Assembly (NCBI GenBank): GCA_036381235.1
Contig: DASVDE010000022.1
Coordinates: 1 to 64,000 of the forward strand
From: DASVDE01 sp036381235
GTDB taxonomy: Bacteria; Actinomycetota; Thermoleophilia; Solirubrobacterales; 70-9
Reading direction: 5' to 3'
DNA: 64,000 nt
Under the pieces are notes generated by a model, which worked only from the letters and a program-made list of their open reading frames with translations, did no database searches and was not told the DNA's origin. A program made the position numbers and the translations under genes. Of this stretch, positions 34,564 to 42,908 are shown piece by piece (position 1 is the stretch's first letter; each line of letters begins with the position of its first letter).

Positions 34564-36144
34564 GTGCAAGGCGGAGCAGGCACAGCCAGACCCGTGGGAA
34601 CTGGTTCGACATTCGAACAGTTCTTGGAATTCGTGCCCGATGCGATCGTGGGGGTCGACCGCGAGGGAAAGATGGTTCTCGTCAACGGTCAGGCCGAAAA
34701 GCTGTTCGGCTACCGCCGCAAGGAGATGATCGGCCAGGTGGTCGAGGTACTCGTGCCGGGTCGTTTCCGCGGAGTCCACCCCACCCACCGAGAGAACTAC
34801 TTCGAAGAGCCTCGCACGCGGCCGATGGGTGCCGGCATCGAGCTGTTCGCGGTCCGCAAGGACGGGACCGAGTTTCCGGTCGAGATCAGCATCTCGAGCA
34901 TCGAGATCGACGGCGGAGCGATCACCACCGCGGCCGTCCGCGACATCAGCGAGCGCGCCGAGAGCGAGCGCGAGAAGGCCCTTCAGCAGCAACTCGACCG
35001 GGCGCGGCGCCTGGAGAGCGTCGGCCAACTCGCCGGCGGAATCGCCCACGACTTCAACAACATCCTCGGCGTAATCATGAACTATGCGGAATTCGTCGCC
35101 GACGAGCTGGACGGCGACTCGCAGGCCCACCAGGACGTCGAGGAGATCCGCCGCGCCGCCGAGCGCGCGGCGGCGCTTACCCGCCAGCTGCTGATCTTCA
35201 GCCGCCGCGAAGTCGTGAAGCCCGAGGTCCTCGATCTCAACGAGCTGATCGCAGAGCTGGAGAAGCTGCTGCGCAGAGCGCTGGGCGAGCGGGTCGAGCT
35301 GGAGGTCCACGCCGCCGAGGCGCTGTGGGCGATAGAGGCCGACCCCGGCCAGATAGAGCAGGTCCTGGTCAACCTGGCGGTCAACGCCCGCGATGCGATG
35401 CCGGAGGGAGGGCGGTTGATCATCGAGGTCGAGAACGCCGAGCTGGATGAGGACTACACGTACATGCACCCCGACACGCAGCCGGGCTCCTACGTCAGGC
35501 TCAAGGTCAGCGACACCGGCATTGGGATGAGCACGGAGACGGTGGAGAGAGTCTTCGAGCCGTTCTTCACCACCAAGAGCGATGGCACCGGCCTGGGGCT
35601 GGCGACGGTCTACGGCATCGTCACCGGCTCCGGGGGCAGGATCGACGTCTACTCCGAGCCCGACGTCGGCACGACGGTGAAGATCCACCTGCCGGCGACT
35701 TCCGCGGCGCCCCGCCCCAGCGAGCCCGACGCCCGAGCCCAGCCGGCCGGCGAAGGCGAGGCGGTGCTGGTGGTCGAAGACGAGGCGGACGTGCGACGCA
35801 TGGCCGAGCGAATCCTTACCAAGGGCGGCTACTCGGTGATCGGGACAACCAGCGGCCTGGAGGCGATCGAACTGCTGAAACGCGAAAGCCGGCAGGTGGA
35901 CCTGCTGTTGACCGACGTGATCATGCCGGAGCTGCTCGGGACCGAGCTGGTCGAGCAGGCCCGCGCGATCCGACCGGAGCTGCCCGTGGTCTACATGTCC
36001 GGCTACAGCCACGAGGTTCTCGCCCCCCAGGCTCTTACCGAAAACGGTGGCAGCGCCTTCATCGAAAAGCCCTTCAGCGCACGGGAGCTGCTCGAGACGG
36101 TGCGGGAACTGCTGGACGGCGGGGAGCAAGAAGGGGGTGTCTGA
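34564..36144 (+). CDS. PAS-sensor histidine kinase with C-terminal receiver domain
   Basis: A 526-residue soluble hybrid kinase. PAS domain: about 15-130 (FLEFVPDAIVGVDREGKMVLVNGQ). The phosphoacceptor is His162 in GGIAHDFNNILG, an HDxNN-type H box. The ATPase domain shows N271-type NLAVNARDAMP, SDTGIGM (G1) and GTGLGLATVYG (G2). A receiver follows at about 400-520 with Asp451 and the Lys in FIEKPF. No membrane helix is present. The start is a GTG; the HD-GYP gene begins within its end. Signal unknown. Confidence 0.9.
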   Translation: MQGGAGTARPVGTGSTFEQFLEFVPDAIVGVDREGKMVLVNGQAEKLFGYRRKEMIGQVVEVLVPGRFRGVHPTHRENYFEEPRTRPMGAGIELFAVRKDGTEFPVEISISSIEIDGGAITTAAVRDISERAESEREKALQQQLDRARRLESVGQLAGGIAHDFNNILGVIMNYAEFVADELDGDSQAHQDVEEIRRAAERAAALTRQLLIFSRREVVKPEVLDLNELIAELEKLLRRALGERVELEVHAAEALWAIEADPGQIEQVLVNLAVNARDAMPEGGRLIIEVENAELDEDYTYMHPDTQPGSYVRLKVSDTGIGMSTETVERVFEPFFTTKSDGTGLGLATVYGIVTGSGGRIDVYSEPDVGTTVKIHLPATSAAPRPSEPDARAQPAGEGEAVLVVEDEADVRRMAERILTKGGYSVIGTTSGLEAIELLKRESRQVDLLLTDVIMPELLGTELVEQARAIRPELPVVYMSGYSHEVLAPQALTENGGSAFIEKPFSARELLETVRELLDGGEQEGGV

Positions 36145-37240
36145 GCTCCTGGAGCAGACGATGGGGCCCGCGGCGGCAGGAAACGCTGCGGGCATCCTGG
36201 TCACCGACGATCGGCCGGAGGTGCTGCGGTTGATCGACCGCACCCTGGGCAGTAGGTACCGGTGCGAGTTCGCCTCCAGCGTCGACGAAGCGAGAGAGAA
36301 GCTGGATGGCACCGGATTCGAGCTGGCGCTCTGCGACATCCAGATGCCGGGCGAGTCGGGGTTGGTTTTGGTCGAGGAGATCGCAGCTCGGTACCCCGAC
36401 ATGGCAATCGTGCTCGTCACGGGAGTCGATGACCCGGACGTTGCGAAACAGACCTTCCGGCTCGGCGCCCACGGCTACCTGGTGAAGCCGTTTTGGCCAG
36501 GGCAGCTGCTGATCACGACGATGAATGCGCTGCGCCAGCGGGAGCTCGAGCTGACCGAGAAAGCTCGCAGCCGGGTCCTCCTGGAGAGCGCCGAGAAACG
36601 CGCGGAGCACTTCCGCGATGAGCTCGCGCTTGCCCAGCAACAGGCAATCGAGGAACTGCGCTCCTCTCGCCAGGAGACCGTCGAGCGCCTTGCGCGGGCG
36701 ATCGAGATGCACGACGCCGAGACCGGCCGCCACGTCAACCGGATGGCGTCGATCGCCGCCTTCCTCGGTGCTCAGATAGGACTGAGTGGCGAGCGGGTGC
36801 TGCTGCTGCGCGCCGCGGCGCCGATGCACGACGTGGGCAAGATCGCGATCCCGGACGAGATCCTGCGCAAGCCGGGCCCCCTCACCCCGGAGGAACGCGA
36901 GCAGATGGAAACCCATACCTGGGTCGGCCACCAGATCCTCGCCGACTCCGACAGCGACCTGCTGCGAATTGGGGCGTCGATCGCCCTCACCCACCATGAG
37001 TGGTGGGACGGCAGCGGCTACCCACAGGGGCTACGCGGAGAGGAGATCCCGCTCGAGGGCCGCATCGTCGCTGTCGCCGACATCTTCGACGCGCTGCTCA
37101 GCGACCGCCCTTACCGTCCGGCCATGACTGTCGACGAAGCAGTCAAGACGATCGAAGACGAACGCGGCACTCACTTCGACCCCCGCATCGCAGACCTCCT
37201 CCTGGAGCACCTCGACGAGGCGCTCTCCCTGCGCGGCTGA
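36137..37240 (+). CDS. HD-GYP domain response regulator (putative c-di-GMP phosphodiesterase)
   Basis: A 367-residue two-domain protein: receiver at about 18-135 (acidic pair DD at 24-25, phosphoacceptor Asp67 in CDIQMPG, Lys in LVKPF) and an HD-GYP domain at about 185-365. The HD motif is MHDVGKIAIPDEIL and the GYP motif HHEWWDGSGYPQGLRG, both complete, so hydrolysis of c-di-GMP or a similar dinucleotide is plausible. I chose the GTG at 36137-36139, which overlaps the kinase stop by eight bases; an ATG eight codons later is the alternative. The kinase is the likely partner. Confidence 0.9.
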   Translation: MSELLEQTMGPAAAGNAAGILVTDDRPEVLRLIDRTLGSRYRCEFASSVDEAREKLDGTGFELALCDIQMPGESGLVLVEEIAARYPDMAIVLVTGVDDPDVAKQTFRLGAHGYLVKPFWPGQLLITTMNALRQRELELTEKARSRVLLESAEKRAEHFRDELALAQQQAIEELRSSRQETVERLARAIEMHDAETGRHVNRMASIAAFLGAQIGLSGERVLLLRAAAPMHDVGKIAIPDEILRKPGPLTPEEREQMETHTWVGHQILADSDSDLLRIGASIALTHHEWWDGSGYPQGLRGEEIPLEGRIVAVADIFDALLSDRPYRPAMTVDEAVKTIEDERGTHFDPRIADLLLEHLDEALSLRG

Positions 37241-37246
37241 CCAGTC

Positions 37247-37278
37247 GCCCCGGGCCGGGCCTCCTCCCGGCCCGGGGC
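37247..37278. terminator. Bidirectional terminator-like hairpin between HD-GYP gene and maf
   Basis: A perfect 13-base inverted repeat (GCCCCGGGCCGGG and its complement) around a 6-base loop sits between two convergent genes and ends one base before the maf stop codon. No T-run flanks it on either side, so it is a GC-only hairpin and termination is inferred from position. Confidence 0.6.
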
Positions 37279-37833
37279 TCAGCCGCGAAACAGCTCCGGC
37301 GCCAACTCGAGCAATAGCCCAACCGGCAGCCCCACTACGTTCGAAACGCTCCCCTCGATCCGCTCGACCAAGGTCGACCCCAGCGTCTGGATCGCATACC
37401 CACCGGACCTTCCCCGCCACTCACCGAACGCCACATACCGCTCCTTCTCGGCGTCGGAGAGATCCTTGAACACCACGGTGGTCCGCTCCAGACCACTCCG
37501 CTCATCGCCCTCTACACGCACGACCAACCCGCTCAGCACTTCATGCGAGCGACCGGACATCCGGTCCAGGTACTCACGCGCCTCGACCTCATCGGCAGGC
37601 TTCCCCAATGCCGTGCCGTCGAGAGCCACATCGGTATCGCAAGCGATGACCAGGTCGGCACTCTCCACGGCAGCAGCCTTGCGCCGCGCGTTCTCGACGA
37701 CCTCTATCGCAGGATCCCCGCCCGCAAGTTCGTCGACCCCGGGCACCACAATCTCGAAGCTGACACCCAGCTTCTCGAGCAGCTCCCGCCGCTGGGGAGA
37801 GCCGGAAGCGAGGACTACAACTCGGGGAACCAG
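37279..37833 (-). CDS. maf: Maf-family nucleotide pyrophosphatase (probable CTG start)
   Basis: Maf proteins hydrolyse non-canonical or modified nucleoside triphosphates. The essential N-terminal motif ASGSPQRRELLEKLG lies at residues 9-23, and further hallmarks are ACDTDVALDG and GGYAIQTLGSTLVERIEGS. The first ATG/GTG/TTG in frame (GTG 37747-37749) lies after this motif and would remove it. The only sensible upstream codon before a stop is CTG at 37831-37833, giving (M)VPRVVVLASGS, which overlaps the ndk stop by 19 bases. There is no strong Shine-Dalgarno. The 184-residue product is a normal Maf length. A sequence error is an alternative, but no shifted frame is needed. Confidence 0.88.
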   Translation of the reverse strand: MVPRVVVLASGSPQRRELLEKLGVSFEIVVPGVDELAGGDPAIEVVENARRKAAAVESADLVIACDTDVALDGTALGKPADEVEAREYLDRMSGRSHEVLSGLVVRVEGDERSGLERTTVVFKDLSDAEKERYVAFGEWRGRSGGYAIQTLGSTLVERIEGSVSNVVGLPVGLLLELAPELFRG

Positions 37834-38219
37834 ATGCCTATCTCGCGCTCGGCGGATTCATCCGAATCCGAGCCGTGGACCATGTTGAAGGTGACCTCGA
37901 GCGCGAAATCGCCACGAATCGAGCCCGGCGCCGCCTCAACGGGATTGGTCGCGCCGATCAACTGACGCGCGGCTGGAACCGCCTCGGGACCTTCGAGGAC
38001 CATCGCCACCAGCGGCCCACCGGTGATGAAGGAGACCAGCTCGCCGAAGAAGGGCTTCTCGGCGTGCTCGGCGTAGTGCTCGTTGGCGATCGCCTCATCG
38101 GCCTGCATCTTCTTCAGGGCGGAGATGCGAAGCCCCTTGCGCTCAAACCGCGCGATGACCTCACCGGTCAGGGCGCGCTCGAAGGCATCAGGCTTGACGA
38201 GGATCAGGGTCCGGCTCAC
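37815..38219 (-). CDS. ndk: Nucleoside diphosphate kinase
   Basis: Exchanges terminal phosphates between nucleoside tri- and diphosphates. The catalytic histidine is in FNMVHGSDS (about 112-120), and the N-terminus RTLILVKPDAFER is typical. At 134 residues the length is normal. Its start overlaps the end of the zinc-ribbon protein gene by 32 bases on the same strand and its end overlaps the inferred maf start. Confidence 0.97.
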   Translation of the reverse strand: MSRTLILVKPDAFERALTGEVIARFERKGLRISALKKMQADEAIANEHYAEHAEKPFFGELVSFITGGPLVAMVLEGPEAVPAARQLIGATNPVEAAPGSIRGDFALEVTFNMVHGSDSDESAEREIGIWFPEL

Positions 38220-38817
38220 GTTCGACGCTCCTTTGCTGTCTTTTCGGTTTCGACGCCTCCTTGGAGGCGGCGCGCGTGGCCGGCTCTTCTCTGCTCATGG
38301 GGCGCTCGGAGTCTTTTTTGCCAGGCGGAGGCGCGGATTTTTTCCTGCGGCTCGCCTGCGCTGGTTTGGCGGCGCGCTGAAGCCCGGCCTCGCAGTATGG
38401 GCAGAGGGCCCAGCGCGGGTCGACCGGTTTGCCGCAGCTGCGACAGGGATCCTTGAGGCGGCGCTGGCAGTTGGGGCAGCGAAGGAAGTTCTTCTCGATC
38501 GGGAACTCACAATTCGGGCACGACTGCTCGGTCAGCTGGCGCACCCTCAATTCGGCAGCTTTGACCTCCAGCTCACGCTCATGGGCGTCCTCGAGGAACT
38601 CAGGGGGCCGAACGATCGCGTAGACGGCGGTGCCAACGTAGGGAAAGAAGGAGGCAATGGTCGCGCAGGCGACGAGGAAGGGATCCGAGACGCGGCGCTT
38701 TGCATCCAGGTAGGTGTAGACGATCAGCGCCAGCCAAACGACGACGAGCGTGAGAACGAGGAGGGAGACGACCAGGTTGAGGCCGCTGTTGCTGATGCCG
38801 AAGATCGCGAGTGACAT
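38188..38817 (-). CDS. Membrane protein with double zinc ribbon
   Basis: A 209-residue protein: one or two membrane helices near residues 15-35 and 50-75 (ending YAIVRPP), a short charged linker, then two zinc-ribbon-like cysteine pairs, CPNCEFP, CPNCQRR, CRSCGKP and CPYCEAG (about 98-145). The tail is basic and Ser/Pro rich. It fits DZR-type zinc-ribbon proteins; no function is known. I chose the ATG at 38815-38817; a longer frame upstream has no family support. The end overlaps ndk by 32 bases. Confidence 0.7.
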   Translation of the reverse strand: MSLAIFGISNSGLNLVVSLLVLTLVVVWLALIVYTYLDAKRRVSDPFLVACATIASFFPYVGTAVYAIVRPPEFLEDAHERELEVKAAELRVRQLTEQSCPNCEFPIEKNFLRCPNCQRRLKDPCRSCGKPVDPRWALCPYCEAGLQRAAKPAQASRRKKSAPPPGKKDSERPMSREEPATRAASKEASKPKRQQRSVEREPDPDPRQA

Positions 38818-38896
38818 GGTGACGTTCCGCCGAGAAGGGAGCGGGCAGTCTACTTCGCCGCCTCTGTCGCGAACCCTGTCCGAATCGATGAAGGGA

Positions 38897-39016
38897 TCAG
38901 AGGAACAGCCTCCCGAACAGGTAGCCGACCCCAAAGAAAACGAGGATTACCACCGCGACCACAGCGGCGACCAGGCCCATCATCGAGAGCAGCTCCGATC
39001 CTGCGCTCCGATTCAC
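38897..39016 (-). CDS. Small single-helix membrane protein (39 aa)
   Basis: A 39-codon frame starting with GTG at 39014-39016. The start overlaps the folC stop as GTGA, the common translational-coupling layout. Its product has a hydrophobic core (GLVAAVVAVVILVFFGVGYLF, from about residue 14, given here as one helix) flanked by an SM-rich N-terminus and a GRLFL end. I do not know a named family. Coding is inferred from coupling, membrane-helix composition and length; conservation elsewhere would decide it. It is too short for ordinary gene finders. Confidence 0.65.
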   Translation of the reverse strand: MNRSAGSELLSMMGLVAAVVAVVILVFFGVGYLFGRLFL

Positions 39017-40272
39017 GATCGAATCCTCGCAGGTGCGAGGACGTAATGGGAGCCGGTGACGAGCAGGACGCCACCCGGTGTCCCGCTCGCCAGCTCGCGC
39101 GCGTGCGCCAGCGCCACGTCGAAGCGCGGCTCAGCCGCAGCCGTCAACCCCTCTGCCTCACAGAGACGAGCCAGCTCCGCCGCCGGGACCGCGGGGCGAG
39201 GGGCGGGCGAAGCCTGCCCGTCGGGCACTCCCGAGCCGTCGTTGGAGGTCGGGATCTCAGTGCACACGACTCCGGCGATAGCCGGGGCGAGGGCGCGAAT
39301 CATTGCGGCGGCGTCCTTGTCGGCGAGAACCGCGAGGCAGACGATCACGGGGGATTCGCCAGCGACCTCGGGCAAGGCCTCGGCCAGGGCAGCGGCGCCG
39401 TCGGGGTTGTGGGCGGCGTCGATGTACGTAGGGGGTTCCGCCGCGATTCGCTCCAGGCGACCTGGGATCGTCAAGCTCGCGGCTACGGCGGCAACCCGCT
39501 CGGGGTCCAACTCGCCGAGAAACGCCTCGACCCCTGCCATTGCCAGGGCGAAGTTGCGCCGCTGGAATTCGCCAGGGGCCCGGGGGCGCAGATCCGGACC
39601 CGGGTCGCGCGGGGCGCGGATCAACTCCGCGCCCCGCTCGCGAGCCGCTTCCTCCGCCAGCGCCTCGACCTCGGGGCTCACCTGCCCCAGAACCAAGGTC
39701 GAGTGATCGCGCAGCACCGCCAACTTCTCCGCGGCGATCTCCGCCTCGCTCTCCCCCAGCCACTCGGTGTGGTCGAGCCCGACCGAGGTGAGCACGGTTA
39801 CCCGCGAGGGGATCGTGTTGGTCGCGTCGAGCCTTCCTCCCAGGCCGGCCTCGATCACGCCTGTCTGCACACGGGCGGCGGCAAGAGCGACGAAGCTCGC
39901 CGCGGTGGCGGCCTCGAACTGCGTGACCGCCTCTCCCTCCTCCAAGCTTCGGTTGACGACCGCGGCCGCCTGCGCGACGCGCTCCACCGCGGCGGCGAAT
40001 TGCGGCGCGGCGATCTCCTCGCCGTGCACGAGGGTTCGCTCCGACCAGTGCGAGGCGTGCGGGGACACGCAGGCGCCTGTACTTACCCCGTGCGCCTCCA
40101 GCAGGGCCGAGATCATCCGCGTCACCGAGGACTTGCCGTTGGTGCCGACCACGTGGATAGAGGCGAAGCGATGCTGGGGCATGCCCAGCATCGTGGTCAG
40201 CCGGTGCATTCGGTCGAGGCCGAGCTTCCAGCCGATCGGCTCCAGCGAATCGAGGTAGGCCTCTGAATCCAC
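39013..40272 (-). CDS. folC: Dihydrofolate synthase / folylpolyglutamate synthase
   Basis: Adds glutamate to dihydropteroate or folates. The 419-residue protein has the ATP loop VVGTNGKSSVTRM (about 41-53), the GLGGRLDATNTI block (about 142) and the Mur-ligase-like IDAAHNPDGAAALAE (about 282-296). A Pro/Ser/Gly-rich stretch near 350 (GSGVPDGQASPAP) is longer than in relatives. It follows valS by eight bases, the common valS-folC order. Confidence 0.95.
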   Translation of the reverse strand: MDSEAYLDSLEPIGWKLGLDRMHRLTTMLGMPQHRFASIHVVGTNGKSSVTRMISALLEAHGVSTGACVSPHASHWSERTLVHGEEIAAPQFAAAVERVAQAAAVVNRSLEEGEAVTQFEAATAASFVALAAARVQTGVIEAGLGGRLDATNTIPSRVTVLTSVGLDHTEWLGESEAEIAAEKLAVLRDHSTLVLGQVSPEVEALAEEAARERGAELIRAPRDPGPDLRPRAPGEFQRRNFALAMAGVEAFLGELDPERVAAVAASLTIPGRLERIAAEPPTYIDAAHNPDGAAALAEALPEVAGESPVIVCLAVLADKDAAAMIRALAPAIAGVVCTEIPTSNDGSGVPDGQASPAPRPAVPAAELARLCEAEGLTAAAEPRFDVALAHARELASGTPGGVLLVTGSHYVLAPARIRS

Positions 40273-40280
40273 GGAAGTGG

Positions 40281-42893
40281 CTAGCCGAGCCGGTCGAGCT
40301 CGGCGCGGTAGCGCTCGAGCTTGCCGCGCTCCTCCTCGATGACCTCGGCCGGAGCCTTTGCGACGAAGCCCTCGTTGGAGAGTTTGCGCTCGGCGCGCTC
40401 CACTTCGGAGCGCAGCTCCTTGCGGCGCTTCTCGAGTCGCGACTGGACGGCCTCCGCATCGATCTCTGCCGAGGGCAGCACCTTCACCGAACCAATGGAG
40501 ACAACCGGGTCTGCGCTGTTCTCGCCGCTGAATTCGAAGCGCGACAGGCGACCGACGAACTCCTGCGGACCGCCCCCCTCGACCCGGGCCGACAGCACGG
40601 ATGCCACCGGCACCTCGACCAGCTCGCGCCAGGCACGCAAACGGCGGGTCAGCTCGATCTCCGCCTCCATCTCGGCCTCGGCTTCGAGATCGAAGAGCGA
40701 TTCGTCTGCCGCGGGGAACGGGTGGATCGCGAGGTGTCCCCGGCGGGCGGGGTGGTACGACCAGATCTCCTCGGTGACGAACGGCATGACCGGGTGCAAC
40801 AGGGCGAGCGTGCGCTCAAGCGCCCAGAGCAGCGTCGCCGAGACCTCGGCCTCGCCCTCGTACAGCCGCGGCTTGACGATCTCCAGATACCAGTCGCACA
40901 GCTCCGACCAGAAGAACGCGTAGGCCTCCTGGACGGCGTGGGCGAAATCGTATGCCTCCAGCTTCGCCGTGACCGAAGCGATAGTCCGCTCCAGCCGCGA
41001 GATGATCCAGCGGTCCTCGATCCGATCAAGGTTCAGAATCCCTCGCCCAACCGCCGCAGGGACTTGGCCCTGCGGCGCATTGATATGCGATTGATCCTGC
41101 TCGAATTTGCAATTCAGCAGGATCAATCGCGAGGCGTTCCAGAGCTTGTTCGAGAGGTCGCGCCCCTGCTCGACCTTGGCGTCGGAGTAGCGCACGTCCT
41201 GGGTCGATGACATCGCCAGCAGGCCGAAGCGCAGGGCGTCGGCGCCGTGCACGTCGATCTCCTCCAGCGGGTCGATCCCGGTGCCGAGACTCTTCGACAT
41301 CCGCCGGCCGTCACGGGCCTGGATCACCGAGTGGACGTAGACATCGCGGAAGGGGATGGCACCGGGGAACTCGAGGCCGCTCATGATCATCCGCGCCACC
41401 CAGAGGAAGAGGATCTCCCGCGCAGTGGTGAGGAAGCTGGTCGGGTAGAAGGCGCGCAACTCCGGCGTGTCGTCGGGCCAGCCGAGCGTGGCGAAGGGCC
41501 AGATCGCCGAGCTGAACCAGGTGTCGAGCACATCCTCCTCCTGGCGCAACTCCCCTCCGCAGGCGCCGCAGCGCTCGGGGGTAACCTCGCCGACGAAGGT
41601 CTCCTCGCAGGGATCGCAGTACCAGACGGGAATCCGGTGTCCCCACCAGAGCTGGCGGGAGATGCACCAGGGGCGGATCTCCCGCATCCAGTCCAGGTAG
41701 ACGCGCTTCCACTGCGGCGGCGTTATCCGCACCTCATCGCGCTCGACGACCTCGATCGCCGGCTGCGCCAGCTCGTCCATGCGGCAGAACCACTGCAGTG
41801 AGATCAGCGGCTCGATCCGCTCCCCCGATCGGTGAGAGAAGGGGACCGAGTGGACGTAGGGCTCCTCGGCCCGCAGCAGGCCCTCCTCGCGCAGCGCGGC
41901 GACGACCGCCTCCTGCGCCTCAGCCGCGGTCATCCCGGCGAAGCGCCCAGCCTCCTCGGTCATCCGCCCGTCGGGGCCGATCACGCCAATCTCCTCCAGC
42001 CCGTGCTTGCGACCGATCTCGAAGTCGTTGGGATCGTGTCCGGGGGTGATCTTCAGCGCCCCGGTGCCGAACTCGGGATCGACGTGCTCGTCGGCGATGA
42101 TCGGCAGGCGGCGGTCAACCAGGGGAAGCACGCAATGCTGCCCGACCAGCTCGGCATAGCGCTCGTCGTCGGGGTTGACCGCCACCGCGGTGTCGGCCAG
42201 CATCGTCTCCGGCCGCACCGTGGCGACTGTCAGCATCCGGTCGGAGCCCTCGACCGGATAGTCGATCGAGTAGAGGGTGTCCTCGACCTCGCGGTTCTCG
42301 ACCTCGAGGTCGGAGATCGCCGAGTGCGAACCGGGGTCCCAGTTGACCATGTAGTTGTCGCGGTAGATGTAGCCCTTGTCGAAGAGCTGCTTGAAGACGC
42401 GGTAGACGGCCTTCACGTATCCCTCGTCGAGGGTGAAGCGCTCGCGCTCGTAGTCGCAGGAGGCGCCGAGCCGCTTGTACTGCTCGACGATCGTCGACCC
42501 GTACTCCTCTTTCCAGGCCCAGACCCGCTTGACGAACTCCTCGCGGCCCAATTCGTGGCGGTCGACTCCCTCGGCGCGGAGCATCTTCTCGACGACCGAT
42601 TGGGTGGCGATGCCGGCGTGGTCGGTGCCGAGGATCCAGAGCGTGTTGCGCCCGCGCATCCGGTTCATCCGCACCAGCGCGTCCTGCATCGAGCCGTTCA
42701 GGGCGTGGCCCATGTGAAGCGCGCCGGTGACGTTGGGCGGCGGGATCGCCACGGAGAAGTTCTCCTCCGGCGTCCCCTCGGCCTCCGGGTGGAAATAGCC
42801 GCCCTCGATCCACTCGGCGAAGATGCGCCGCTCGACCTCGCTCGGGTCGTAGCGGGTAGTTCCCTCAAGCCTCTTGCGGTCCGCCGCGCTCAT
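40281..42893 (-). CDS. valS: Valyl-tRNA synthetase
   Basis: Class I synthetase charging tRNA-Val. The HIGH motif reads HMGH (60-63), the KMSKS loop RRMSKSLGTG, and the C-terminal coiled-coil arm (VERAERKLSNEGFVAKAPAEV) is complete. In the anticodon-binding domain, right after NKLWNASRLILLN, about 28 residues are inserted before DRWIISRLERT; they are encoded by two hairpin repeats (41051-41130). The insertion keeps the frame. The length of 870 residues is normal otherwise. It is followed by folC and preceded by clpX. Confidence 0.98.
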   Translation of the reverse strand: MSAADRKRLEGTTRYDPSEVERRIFAEWIEGGYFHPEAEGTPEENFSVAIPPPNVTGALHMGHALNGSMQDALVRMNRMRGRNTLWILGTDHAGIATQSVVEKMLRAEGVDRHELGREEFVKRVWAWKEEYGSTIVEQYKRLGASCDYERERFTLDEGYVKAVYRVFKQLFDKGYIYRDNYMVNWDPGSHSAISDLEVENREVEDTLYSIDYPVEGSDRMLTVATVRPETMLADTAVAVNPDDERYAELVGQHCVLPLVDRRLPIIADEHVDPEFGTGALKITPGHDPNDFEIGRKHGLEEIGVIGPDGRMTEEAGRFAGMTAAEAQEAVVAALREEGLLRAEEPYVHSVPFSHRSGERIEPLISLQWFCRMDELAQPAIEVVERDEVRITPPQWKRVYLDWMREIRPWCISRQLWWGHRIPVWYCDPCEETFVGEVTPERCGACGGELRQEEDVLDTWFSSAIWPFATLGWPDDTPELRAFYPTSFLTTAREILFLWVARMIMSGLEFPGAIPFRDVYVHSVIQARDGRRMSKSLGTGIDPLEEIDVHGADALRFGLLAMSSTQDVRYSDAKVEQGRDLSNKLWNASRLILLNCKFEQDQSHINAPQGQVPAAVGRGILNLDRIEDRWIISRLERTIASVTAKLEAYDFAHAVQEAYAFFWSELCDWYLEIVKPRLYEGEAEVSATLLWALERTLALLHPVMPFVTEEIWSYHPARRGHLAIHPFPAADESLFDLEAEAEMEAEIELTRRLRAWRELVEVPVASVLSARVEGGGPQEFVGRLSRFEFSGENSADPVVSIGSVKVLPSAEIDAEAVQSRLEKRRKELRSEVERAERKLSNEGFVAKAPAEVIEEERGKLERYRAELDRLG
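41051..41130. repeat. Double-hairpin repeat inside valS
   Basis: Two inverted repeats side by side: CGCCGCAGGG/CCCTGCGGCG (about 41052-41078), and a long stem with 15 perfect pairs (41087-41101 with 41116-41130) extended inward by GAATT/AATTC with one bulged base. The segment encodes an in-frame insertion in a variable loop of ValS. Such exact pairing is unexpected in ordinary coding sequence. Confidence 0.75.
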
Positions 42894-42908
42894 CGCGGCG
42901 AGTCTAGA

